The notes beneath the pieces were generated by a model. That model was not told where the DNA came from, did no database searches, and was given only the letters and a program-made list of their open reading frames with translations. The position numbers and the translations under genes were made by a program. From contig CAKUIK010000013.1 in the NCBI GenBank assembly GCA_934661005.1, positions 1-52,320 on the forward strand: a DNA stretch of 52,320 nucleotides, read 5' to 3'. Positions 34,006 to 42,490 of the stretch are shown here, piece after piece. Numbering within the stretch: the stretch's first letter is position 1; each line of letters starts with the position of its first letter. Source of the stretch: an uncultured Slackia sp. GTDB lineage: Bacteria; Actinomycetota; Coriobacteriia; Coriobacteriales; Eggerthellaceae.

Positions 34006-35483
34006 GGCAACTCCTTCTCGTAGACGGCGCGACCGCTTGACGCATACGCACTTTCGGGGCGTTCCAGGTGAACCTCGATAGTGAACGGATCATTCGAGGA
34101 AACGTCGAACGTGCCGCCGATGGCTTCCGCCGCGCGACGCATGCCAGGAATGCCGCAACCCATGCGCAAATTCGCCGGCGCGGGCATGCCATCATTCACG
34201 ACACGCAGCAACGTCACATTGCCAATGCGGGAAATATTCACGTCCACATGCTTTGCCTGGGCATGCTTCGCCGCGTTGGTGGCGGCTTCTCGTACGATAT
34301 TCACGAAAACGCTCGCAGCATCATCGTCTTCCGGCAACGAGCCCTTGACGCATACTTCAATGCCGATGAGCGCGAAAGCGCTCACGATGGAATCGAGCTG
34401 CGATACACGATCGGGCGTTTCCGATTCAGACAAATCGTCGACGATGCTGCCAGCGAGGCGCTTTACCTCACTCAGCGCTTCGGGCGTGGGGTTTTCCGTC
34501 TCAAGGAAACGATGCAGAATGGAAAGCCGCTGTCCGATAGTATCGTGCACGCGCGCCTTCATACGAACGATGGCCTCGTCTTGCGCAACGCTTTGCACAT
34601 GCGAGAGCGATTCGCGCAACTCATCGTTCGCCGTTTGAAGCAGGCCATTCGCCTCTTCAAGCTCCCTGTTCAAGGCCTCCTCGCCCGTCACGTCGACAGC
34701 AACCAAACGACGGCACCTCACGCCGCGCAAACTCACCGCGTCGCGCATGAACAGGCATGTTTTAGTTGGCGAAACTTCGAGTCGAATGCCTTCAGGCAAC
34801 ACCTTGCCGCCTTTTTCGCGCGCCACATTGCCAAGGTTGGTCCACAAATCGCTCGTCTCGGAAAGATCGGTAGCGAAGCCGAGCGAAGCCAAATCGGCAC
34901 GCATTGCGTCGTTCATGTACTGAATGCGACCACCCCCGTTCGCCCACACAAGGCCCTCGGGCAAATTATCGAGCGCGCCAATAAGCGACAAATGCGTGAT
35001 GGACTCAGATGCGTGGCGAATATCGAGCACGAGACCGGCGCTCGTTCGGAAGAGGAAAAACGCGGCGTCGAGAATGAAGAGGTACACGCAATTGTCGCCC
35101 AAAGAGGAAATAATGGGCGGCGTGCATAACGCCAGCAAAACAATCTCGAGCGTCATCACGGGCCTGCGCTTCGCAATTGCAAGCGCCAGGCCGAACGCGG
35201 CTATCACAAGATTCACCCACAAAAGTGCATCGAGCGGAAACGCATACGGGCGAAACTGCGCCAGCAAAACAACGAATCCTCGCGAAGCCGAATTCGCTGT
35301 GCAGCAGGCGAGCACGAGATGCACGACAATCAGCATCTCATAGGCGAAAATTACTCCAGCGGGCGACACTTCACGCCGCACGGCGATAAACAACGCATGC
35401 ACCGCTTGCGCAAAAGCGACGAGGAAAAACACCGTCAAGAGCGCGAGCAAAACAGCGAGGGGCATATGAGAGAGAACGCCCAT
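34002..35483 (-). CDS. Membrane sensor histidine kinase (NarX/LuxR-partner type)
   Basis: 493 residues. Six membrane helices (about 8-155) form the sensor, followed by a PAS-like region (about 165-275) with LPEGLVWANGGGRIQYMNDA, a coiled stretch, the dimerisation helix with the phospho-acceptor histidine in ARVHDTIGQRL (H313), and a HATPase domain with VREAATNAAKHAQAK (N box) and GCGIPGMRRAAEA (G box). The kinase type matches NarL-class regulators, the next gene. The first ATG overlaps the stop of the upstream gene (TAATG at 35485-35481), so three genes form one unit. Confidence 0.9.
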   Translation of the reverse strand: MGVLSHMPLAVLLALLTVFFLVAFAQAVHALFIAVRREVSPAGVIFAYEMLIVVHLVLACCTANSASRGFVVLLAQFRPYAFPLDALLWVNLVIAAFGLALAIAKRRPVMTLEIVLLALCTPPIISSLGDNCVYLFILDAAFFLFRTSAGLVLDIRHASESITHLSLIGALDNLPEGLVWANGGGRIQYMNDAMRADLASLGFATDLSETSDLWTNLGNVAREKGGKVLPEGIRLEVSPTKTCLFMRDAVSLRGVRCRRLVAVDVTGEEALNRELEEANGLLQTANDELRESLSHVQSVAQDEAIVRMKARVHDTIGQRLSILHRFLETENPTPEALSEVKRLAGSIVDDLSESETPDRVSQLDSIVSAFALIGIEVCVKGSLPEDDDAASVFVNIVREAATNAAKHAQAKHVDVNISRIGNVTLLRVVNDGMPAPANLRMGCGIPGMRRAAEAIGGTFDVSSNDPFTIEVHLERPESAYASSGRAVYEKELP

Positions 35484-37246
35484 TATTTGCCCCCTTTCGC
35501 CGGAAGGGGCACATATGCGACAAGCGACGCCGACGAAAGATCGGTCTCGATGGAATATTCAACCCCATGCTTTTCGAGGCTGGCACGCAGCTCGTCAAAC
35601 GTGGCGGCCATGCGCTCGCTTTCGGCATCGCTCGAATCGAGCATTGCGCGCAGTTGGACGCGTCGCTCATCTTGCTGGACGAACAGCATAAGTACGGCAT
35701 CGCTGGCCGCATTCGCGACGGTCGCGAAATCGTACAGGCAGTCATAAAGCACGCTTACCACCGAAGCCGGCAGCGGCGTCTTGGTTTGTACGAGCGCCGC
35801 GCATTCAACGCCGATCGAGCGCAAATCAGCCGCCGTTTCGTTGAACACAAGTTGCAATCGCTCCCGATTGAATTCGGGGTCGCTTTTCTCTGCAAGAACG
35901 AGCGCGCCTTTACGTTTGCAGTAGGCGACGAGCAGCTTCACCTCAACGAGCATCTCGCGGCGACGCGCAATGGAATCTGGATCATTGGAATCGGGCAAGC
36001 CGTCAAGCAGCGCCTGGATGCGGCGCGTTTTGCTTTCGAGTGATTTCTCGATTTCGACGAACAGTTCACGCTCGCTGCGCAATCGCCACATCTCACGCTG
36101 AACCTCAGTCTCGCGCTCAAGCACGGCATTGCTGCGGCGCAAGCGCTCTTGCGTTGAGGCGAGCGCATCGCGACGCTCGTCGATCGCCGTGACGTCCTCG
36201 GCCAAAACGGCACGGCCGCCACTCACGGGATAAACCTTGAACAGCGTATGCGGCGCGCCCGTCGTGCGAAACGCCCACGACTCCCCAAGCCCCTTATCCG
36301 CCGTTTTCAGGATGTCCGCCGCGGCCTGAGGCATGGACTGCGCCATTTCGGTTTGGAAAACCGTATCGCCATTTACCTCGAGCACCTTCAAATCGAAGGG
36401 CAGCTTGGAAAACGCCAGGGTATGCCACGCATACGACGGGAAGAAGCCCAAATCGAGCGTAAGTTCTATGGCCACCATAGCCAAAATGCAATAGGTAAGC
36501 GCAACGTTCGACGTCAGTGTCGCAACATGGCGAAGCGTAAACATTACACCGTAAACAACACCAACGCCCACGATAACGCCAATAGGGAAAAGCATGCTGC
36601 GAAGGCTTCTGCGCGCAGAAAGGAACAGCGTGGCGAAAAATATTATGAACAGCACGATATACCAGGCCACGAGCACGTAGTAGCCAAACGCGTAGCGATA
36701 GTTGCCACCCCAATCGGGATCGGCGAAATCGAAGGCGAATATGAAATGGTGCACGTTGTTCGTAAGCACGGCGAACACGGCGAACGCTGACATCGCCACA
36801 ATAACGCGCCGCGCGCAACGCGCCCAAGCCACTTCATCGAGCGAGGCGGCGCGCATCGCGCACAGCACGCACAACGTTGGAATCGCCGTCATGGGAATGT
36901 AGTAGCAATACCACAGCAGGGCGGTAGCCAAATCGCCGCGAATGGGATATTTCAGCAACACGACAAGCATCCAGAACGCAACAAGAGCCGCCACACTCAC
37001 GAGCCAGCGGCGGATTTTCGCATCGGAGCAGCGGACGTACATCGAAAAGCCCCATGCCGCAGAAAGCGGACCAAGCGTGATCATGTAGCCAGCAGTAGCC
37101 GATGGCCCCTTCGACGGACCCGACGGGGTCGGCCGCCCAAGCGAATCGAACTCGAGCAGCGCAACAATCGCACACGCAAAAACACACGCAACTACGCCCG
37201 CGATAACGAGCGCCTTCTGCTTCGATATGTTGGCCATGCGCAGCAT
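35483..37246 (-). CDS. Membrane protein with degenerate histidine kinase region
   Basis: 587 residues from the ATG at 37246 (or 584 from 37237). The N-terminal 300 residues carry about eight membrane helices like a HisKA_7TM sensor domain. Then come a PAS-like part (KVLEVNGDTVFQTEMAQ), a long coiled coil and a region shaped like a kinase core in which I find no acceptor histidine and no N box: the place of the N box reads VLYDCLYDFATVANAASD and there is no Gly-rich lid. I infer a pseudokinase that senses and passes a signal to the true kinase encoded next, whose start overlaps its stop. A minus-strand TATACT (37258-37253) lies 6 bases before ATG 37246. Upstream of the ATG the frame extends, but in implausible sequence. 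Confidence 0.75.
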   Translation of the reverse strand: MLRMANISKQKALVIAGVVACVFACAIVALLEFDSLGRPTPSGPSKGPSATAGYMITLGPLSAAWGFSMYVRCSDAKIRRWLVSVAALVAFWMLVVLLKYPIRGDLATALLWYCYYIPMTAIPTLCVLCAMRAASLDEVAWARCARRVIVAMSAFAVFAVLTNNVHHFIFAFDFADPDWGGNYRYAFGYYVLVAWYIVLFIIFFATLFLSARRSLRSMLFPIGVIVGVGVVYGVMFTLRHVATLTSNVALTYCILAMVAIELTLDLGFFPSYAWHTLAFSKLPFDLKVLEVNGDTVFQTEMAQSMPQAAADILKTADKGLGESWAFRTTGAPHTLFKVYPVSGGRAVLAEDVTAIDERRDALASTQERLRRSNAVLERETEVQREMWRLRSERELFVEIEKSLESKTRRIQALLDGLPDSNDPDSIARRREMLVEVKLLVAYCKRKGALVLAEKSDPEFNRERLQLVFNETAADLRSIGVECAALVQTKTPLPASVVSVLYDCLYDFATVANAASDAVLMLFVQQDERRVQLRAMLDSSDAESERMAATFDELRASLEKHGVEYSIETDLSSASLVAYVPLPAKGGK

Positions 37247-37448
37247 AGCTCCAGTATAAACGCTCGCGCTTTTTCGTTTTGGGTCGACTGGCTCATGTTG
37301 CCCTCGCGATTTGGGCCGACTGGGCATGTCGTGACGCGGCGTTTTGAGAGATTCTTCAGGCATAACGAGACGCAGCGCGCAGGGTGCCCTATCGCACATG
37401 CAACCGCGCAAAACGCTTCGATTTCCCGACCTCGAGAAAGGAAGAACC

Positions 37449-38827
37449 ATGGGTCTGTTGAAAGCCGGCATCGGCGCCGCAGGCGGCGTGCTCGCCGATT
37501 CGTGGCGTGAGTATTTTTACTGCGACGCGCTTGACGCCAACACGTTGGTGACGAAGGGTCAGAAGCGCACGAGCGACAAAGGCCGAAGCTCGAACACGCG
37601 AGGCGAAAGCAACATCATCTCCGACGGTTCGATCATCGCGGTCAACGAAGGCCAGTTCATGATCATCGTCGAGCAGGGCGCGATCGTCGAAGCGTGCGGG
37701 GAGGCGGGCGAGTTCGTCTTCGACAAGTCGACCGAGCCCAGCCTGTTCTTCGGCGAGGCGAGCCTCGGCGATAGGCTCATGGCGTCGTTTGAGCGCGTGG
37801 GCGCTCGCTTCACGTTTGGCGGCGACACGGGCAAAGACCAGCGCGTGTATTTCTTCAACACGAAAGAAATCATGGGCAACAAGTACGGCACCGCCTCGCC
37901 CGTGCCCTTCCGCGTGGTCGACAACAACATCGGCCTTGATGTGGACATTTCCGTTCGCTGCAACGGCGAGTATTCGTACAAAATCGTCGACCCGCTCATG
38001 TTCTACAAGAACGTCTGCGGCAATGTCGAAGAGCCCTACACCCGCGACAAAATCGACTCTCAGCTTAAAAGCGAGCTGCTCACGGCGCTTCAGCCCGCAT
38101 TCGCGAAAATTTCGGCCATGGGCGTTCGCTATTCTGCGGTGCCCGCACACACCACCGATGTGGCGAAGGCCCTCAACGAGGTACTTTCCCAGGAATGGAC
38201 CGATTTGCGCGGCATTCAGGTCGCGTCGTTCGGCGTGAATTCCATTGCCGCGTCGCCCGAAGACGAAGCGATGATCAAAGAGCTGCAGAAGGCCGCGGTT
38301 ATGCGCGATCCCAGCATGGCGGCCGCGAACCTGGCGGCATCGCAGGCCGACGCGATGCGCATGGCCGCGAGCAACGAAAACGGAGCCATGATGGGCTTCA
38401 TGGGCATGGGCATGGCGAACGCCGTGGGCGGCATGAACCCGCAAGGGCTCTACGGCATGGGCGGCGGTCAGCCGCAGAACCAATACGCCACCGCACCTGG
38501 CGGCGGGTTCGCCCAACCCGAAGCACAAGCGCCCGGTGCCACAATGGGCGTAGCAGCCGGCGCCGCGCCAGCCCCCGCGCCCGCAGGCGATGCGTGGACG
38601 TGCTCGTGCGGAGCCTCGAACACCGGCAAGTTCTGCGCGAACTGCGGCACACCCAAGCCCGCCTCCACCGAGGCATGGGTATGTGAGTGCGGCGCGCAAA
38701 ACACAGGCAAATTCTGCGGAAGCTGCGGAAAGCCGAAGCCCCAAGCGGCACCCGCGACCTGGACGTGCCAATGCGGACAAATAAACGAGGGCGCGTTCTG
38801 CGGCAATTGCGGCGCTAAGCGCCCGTA
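37449..38827 (+). CDS. SPFH-domain protein with three C-terminal zinc ribbons (YdjI-like)
   Basis: 459 residues. Residues 20-310 form an SPFH/band-7 domain of the 'virion core protein' type (SNIISDGSIIAVNEGQFMII, VDISVRCNGEYSYKI, LKSELLTALQPAFAKI). A Met/Gly/Ala-rich linker (about 300-380) leads to three nearly regular zinc ribbons at 383-409, 410-437 and 438-459, each C-x-C-G-x10-C-x2-C-G. SPFH proteins organise membrane domains; the Bacillus YdjI relative works with a PspA-type protein and YdjG, and a YdjG-like gene is at 30257. ATG 37449 has AAAGGAAG upstream. It is divergent from the sensory operon. Confidence 0.88.
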
Positions 38828-38961
38828 GCGAAGCAGGCTTAGCGCCTTGACGACAGGCGGGGCGAGACATGTCTTACCTTTCAGCGATTGACGCGAATGC
38901 ATAGGGTGTTCGCTGCGCTTGGCGTATTCTTCCCCATTCGCCGACGGCAAGCGGCGAACCC

Positions 38962-38993
38962 ATAGGCGCCGCTGCCGAGGCAGCGGCGCCTAT
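38962..38993 (+). terminator. 15-bp hairpin after the SPFH gene
   Basis: ATAGGCGCCGCTGCC (38962-38976), two-base loop GA, GGCAGCGGCGCCTAT (38979-38993), then ATATTTC. It lies 134 bases after the stop. The tail is only moderately T-rich, and the two-base loop means that the inner pairs must open. Confidence 0.6.
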
Positions 38994-39138
38994 ATATTTC
39001 TGCGCATGCCGACACGCTAAATGAAAAAGAGGCATAAAGAACGACGCAACAAATGGGATGTAGCGCCTATTAAATCCCACGAACCGAAAAGCGTAAAAAT
39101 CCTTGCTTGTCGGAATAACTCACTCGATCAGCGTGAGC

Positions 39139-39370
39139 CAAAACTCGCCAGCGTAAAGCAATCCGCCCAAAAGTGACAAAAGTTGCGAATTCGGGGGCAT
39201 GAGAGCGAAGAACGTTTCATGCACGATTACATAACCCCAGGTCATAATCGCGCGATGAGATTTCTGTGATACCCACTCAAAGTCCAACGCGCTCATTTCC
39301 CCCGAAAAAGGGCCTTTTACGCCCCCGAATTCGCAACTTTTGTCACTTTTCGCACTTTCCTTTTACGCTG
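39139..39370. repeat. Palindromic repeat element, copy B
   Basis: Arms 39149-39198 and 39321-39370, 50 bases each, identical or nearly so to those of copy A; the middle is 122 bases (123 in copy A). Conserved middle words are ATAACCCCAG and CGCTCATT. The left flank CAAAACTCGC is shared; the right flanks differ. It contains no gene. Confidence 0.85.
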
Positions 39371-39758
39371 TCCGGTCGGCAATACGTCGAAAGTTGGCGC
39401 AACTTCGTTTGAGAAGCCCTGTCGCAACTCAAGCGGGCCTAGCCAGCAAGTCAGTCGCAACATCAAACCAATTACCGCGCAGCATCGGCCACGAAATCAG
39501 ATCAGCTGCGGCGCAAAGTTAGCCACAGCGTCGGGCCAACTGGGCGTCACGCCAGCCGCGCCTACACCCGCCACGGCGCCCAGGCACTTGAGACGCAATG
39601 CCTGTTGCATGCCAAATTAGGCCGAACAAGGTCGGCCACGACATCGGCGCCACGTCAATTGTCGTCCCATGTCGGTCACCGTGCCAAGTCGGCAGCGCTA
39701 TATCGATTACCGAAGCCGAATTAACCGGAACGTGGAGCAGATTTGCGACACCAAACAA

Positions 39759-39788
39759 AAGGCTCGCAACCCAGTGGCTGCGAGCCTT
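39759..39788 (-). terminator. Second terminator downstream of efp
   Basis: AAGGCTCGCA (39759-39768) pairs with TGCGAGCCTT (39779-39788); on the minus strand TTTTGTTTGG follows. It backs up the terminator at 39809. Confidence 0.7.
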
Positions 39789-39808
39789 GTTCAAGACATT
39801 CTTAAATG

Positions 39809-39838
39809 AAAAAGCGCCGTTCGCTAGAACGGCGCTTT
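39809..39838 (-). terminator. Rho-independent terminator of efp
   Basis: AAAGCGCCGTTC (39811-39822), loop GCTA, GAACGGCGCTTT (39827-39838), with a minus-strand T run at the outer end. It is six bases past the stop. Confidence 0.85.
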
Positions 39839-39843
39839 CGCGA

Positions 39844-40407
39844 TTACATGCGCTTGATGAAGCGGCCGTCGCGCGTGTCAATCTGCAGCACGTCGCCGAT
39901 TTCGACAAACATGGGGACCTTCACCTCGGCGCCCGTCTCGAGCGTCGCGGGTTTGGTGGAACCCTGAACGGTGTCGCCCTTGAAGCCGGGCTCGGTTTCG
40001 GTGACCTCAAGCTCGACGAACATCTTGGGCTCGACGCCAAGCAGCTGGCCGTCAGCGTACTCGAGCGTAGCAGTATCGTTTTCCTTGAGCCACTGAGCGG
40101 TGTCGCCCACGTGATCGGCGGCCAGGGAGATCTGGTCGAAGCTCACGGGATCCATGAAGTAGAAATCGGAGCCGTCGTTGTAGAGGTACTGCATTTCGCG
40201 CTGCTCAAGACGAACGGTGTCGAACTTCACGCCAGAGTTAACGGTGTCGGAAAGCACGCGACCGGTTTTGATGTCGCGCATCTTCATGCGAACGAACGCA
40301 CCGCCCTTGCCAGGCTTAACGTGCTGGAATTCGGTGATGATGCACATTTTGCCGTTATAGACGATGCACATGCCGTTCTTGAAATCGGCAGTAGAGACAG
40401 TTGCCAT
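39844..40407 (-). CDS. efp: Translation elongation factor P
   Basis: 187 residues, the usual length. It has three beta-barrel domains; the tip loop VKPGKGGAFVRMK carries the lysine (K34) that reaches the peptidyl-transferase centre to relieve stalling at polyproline runs. The C-terminal signature is seen in LQIDTRDGRFIKRM. It lies 28 bases after the aminopeptidase gene in the aroC-aroK-pepP-efp unit. No EpmA/EarP-type modification gene is in the window. Polyproline-containing clients nearby include the carboxyltransferase fusion with its Pro/Ala linker, though isolated prolines there may not need it. Confidence 0.97.
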   Translation of the reverse strand: MATVSTADFKNGMCIVYNGKMCIITEFQHVKPGKGGAFVRMKMRDIKTGRVLSDTVNSGVKFDTVRLEQREMQYLYNDGSDFYFMDPVSFDQISLAADHVGDTAQWLKENDTATLEYADGQLLGVEPKMFVELEVTETEPGFKGDTVQGSTKPATLETGAEVKVPMFVEIGDVLQIDTRDGRFIKRM

Positions 40408-40435
40408 CGAGAATCCTTCCTTTTTAATGAAACTA

Positions 40436-41566
40436 TCAGATTATAACCAGTTCATGCGTGGATTTAGTGAAGACTTCGAAACCGTCTTTCGTGACAACGC
40501 CAAAATCTTCCAAACGGCAACCGATTTCGCCCGGAAGATACACGCCAGGCTCAACGGTAACCACATTGCCAACCTCAAGAGGTGCTTCGTTGCGCGGCGA
40601 AAGCACCGGAAGTTCATGAATGTCGATGCCCACGCCATGGCCTAGACCGTGGCCCATTTTGCCTGCGAAGCCGTTGTGCGCAAGCACGTCTTCGGCCAAA
40701 TGATGCATGGCCGCACCCGTGCGACCTGGACGAATCATGGCTTCCACGGCTTCATTCGCTTCACGCACAGCCGCGAAAACTTCGCGAGCAAGCGGCGTAG
40801 CCTCGCCGATGCATACGGTGCGCGTCATATCGGAGCAATAGCCGCCCTTGCGAGCGCCAAAATCCATGACCACCATGTCGCCCGCTTGCAGGCGACGCTC
40901 CCCCGCAATGCTATGCGGAGCAGCCCCATTCGGACCGCTCGCTACGATGGAATCAAACGCAAGCCCTTCGGCGCCCAAACGGCGCATGGTCTCTTCAAGC
41001 TCACGCTTCACTTCAAGCTCGGTCATGCCTTCTTTCATGAAGCCCACGATATACTCGAAGGCGGCATCGGTGATGGATTGCGCAGCACGCATGGCAGAAA
41101 GCTCGCGCTCGTCTTTCACCGCGCGCATTTTCTTGACGAAGCCATCAGTCTCGACGAAACAAGGCTTCCATTTTGCGTCCCAAAACGCCCGCTCGAGCTC
41201 GCGAAACTCACGCAGCTCAATCGAATCTTCAATGCCCATGGCGCACACGTTCTCGCCTTGAGGCGCGCCTGCCGCGGCGCGGAATGCCGCGAATTTCTTC
41301 GCGACCCATGCGGCATGGGAGCCGCCGCACGCATCAACGACCCACGGGGTATTCGCCGATGCGCGCTCGCATGCGTCGGCATAGCGCGAGTCGGTATGCA
41401 CGAACGCCTTCTTCGGCGTCACGAACGCCAAATGGGCAGGCTCATCGTCGAAAACATCCTCGAATTCAGTAAGCCATTGCACGTTGGAGATATCGCGGCA
41501 ATAGAAATCATCGATATCGCATGCCGACATGCCTTCGCGCATACGCTCAAGCCTTGACTTCGCCAT
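40436..41566 (-). CDS. Xaa-Pro aminopeptidase (M24 family)
   Basis: 376 residues with an N-terminal creatinase-like domain and a C-terminal pita-bread metallopeptidase. Metal ligands appear in MVVMDFGARKGGYCSDMTRT (two Asp), MGHGLGHGVGIDIHE (His), VTVEPGVY and CRLEDFGVV (two Glu). It cleaves the residue before proline from peptides in the cytoplasm. It is next to efp, an order common in Gram-positive bacteria. The start has AGAAGG upstream, 24 bases past the aroK stop. Confidence 0.93.
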   Translation of the reverse strand: MAKSRLERMREGMSACDIDDFYCRDISNVQWLTEFEDVFDDEPAHLAFVTPKKAFVHTDSRYADACERASANTPWVVDACGGSHAAWVAKKFAAFRAAAGAPQGENVCAMGIEDSIELREFRELERAFWDAKWKPCFVETDGFVKKMRAVKDERELSAMRAAQSITDAAFEYIVGFMKEGMTELEVKRELEETMRRLGAEGLAFDSIVASGPNGAAPHSIAGERRLQAGDMVVMDFGARKGGYCSDMTRTVCIGEATPLAREVFAAVREANEAVEAMIRPGRTGAAMHHLAEDVLAHNGFAGKMGHGLGHGVGIDIHELPVLSPRNEAPLEVGNVVTVEPGVYLPGEIGCRLEDFGVVTKDGFEVFTKSTHELVII

Positions 41567-41590
41567 GAGGGCCTTCTCTCTTTCTTGCTC

Positions 41591-42490
41591 TTAGTTGGCG
41601 GGCGACGCAGTACCGCGCTGCCCGTTTTGCGGACGATTCGAGGCGTGCGTTTTGCCGCGCCCGCGACTCCCTCGCCTACGACGGCGCTTCGATGAACCAG
41701 GAGCGCCCTGCTTCTGCTCGCCCGCGCCGTGCCCGCTTGCGTGCGCATTCGCGCTGCCTCGCTTCGATTTGGGCATGCCTTCTTTCGAGCCGCCTGACGC
41801 TTTCACATTTTTGTGCGAGCCACCCGAACGCTCCGCAGCCGAACGCGGCCTGCCGCTTTTCGAATGACGGTGCTTTTTGCGTCGTTTGAGCGAATCGGCT
41901 TCGATCTTCTTCGCGACGGCATCTTCGGAATCGGGGGCATACACGCCCGCACGCGCGAGCACTTTGGCCACAAATCCCGCAACCGAGCCCGTAGAACGGC
42001 CTTGCACGTTGATTTTCGCTCGGGCGACTTCCTCGTACAGAGGTTTGCGTTGCTCCCAAAGGCCTTCAATGTCGCAATCGTGCGCAAGCAGCGGACGCGT
42101 GCTCAAATTATGGATGCGCCCCAAAGAGGTCGCCTCGCTCGATTCGAGCATCACGGCGAACCCGCGGCGTTTCAGAAGCTCTCGACTCTTATCGTAGGCA
42201 ACGATGCCTTCGCCGCACGAGATAAGGGAAGGCCCCATGTTCGCGCATTCGACAAGGGCTTCGTACTCGAGCTCACGCAGCCCATCTTCGCCGAGTTCGC
42301 CAAACAGCTCCGCCGCCGACTTGCCGTGCTTGCGCTCAAGGAAGGCGTCCACATCGACACAGGCCACGCCCATGTCGCGCGCCATGCGGCGGGCAACCGT
42401 GGTTTTGCCCACACCCATGAAGCCCACCAGGAAGACATTTTTCTTCAGCGTACCCACGAACGTCACCGAGCCGCGAGTCTCAAGCGACAC
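41591..42490 (-). CDS. aroK: Shikimate kinase with a long basic C-terminal tail
   Basis: 299 residues. Residues 15-190 are a shikimate kinase: P-loop GFMGVGKTT (23-31), VDVDAFLERKHGKSAAELF (shikimate-binding Asp region), and the LSTRPLL lid. The enzyme phosphorylates shikimate. About 100 more residues follow, very rich in Lys, Arg, Ser and Gly (KRRKKHRHSKSGRPRS, SKRRRRRGSRGRGK), of unknown role, possibly RNA or polyanion binding. The start codon is GTG at 42490, overlapping the end of aroC by 28 bases with no clear ribosome site, so coupling is likely and a slightly later start cannot be excluded. Confidence 0.88.
   Translation of the reverse strand: MSLETRGSVTFVGTLKKNVFLVGFMGVGKTTVARRMARDMGVACVDVDAFLERKHGKSAAELFGELGEDGLRELEYEALVECANMGPSLISCGEGIVAYDKSRELLKRRGFAVMLESSEATSLGRIHNLSTRPLLAHDCDIEGLWEQRKPLYEEVARAKINVQGRSTGSVAGFVAKVLARAGVYAPDSEDAVAKKIEADSLKRRKKHRHSKSGRPRSAAERSGGSHKNVKASGGSKEGMPKSKRGSANAHASGHGAGEQKQGAPGSSKRRRRRGSRGRGKTHASNRPQNGQRGTASPAN

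Larger units (their letters stand above)
38829..39843. other. Long non-coding region with repeats
   Basis: 1.0 kb without a convincing gene. It holds a terminator at 38962-38993, palindromic copy B at 39139-39370, a tract of loosely repeated words (CATCGGCCACG, AAGTCGGC, GTCGCAAC) to about 39750 similar in style to the tract that follows copy A, and two terminators for efp. A 129-residue minus-strand frame at 39519-39908 overlaps efp and shows no family features. Confidence 0.6.

Noticed and set aside
39519..39908. A 129-residue minus-strand frame overlapping efp's end
   Set aside because: It overlaps efp in another frame and runs through two terminators; no recognisable features.
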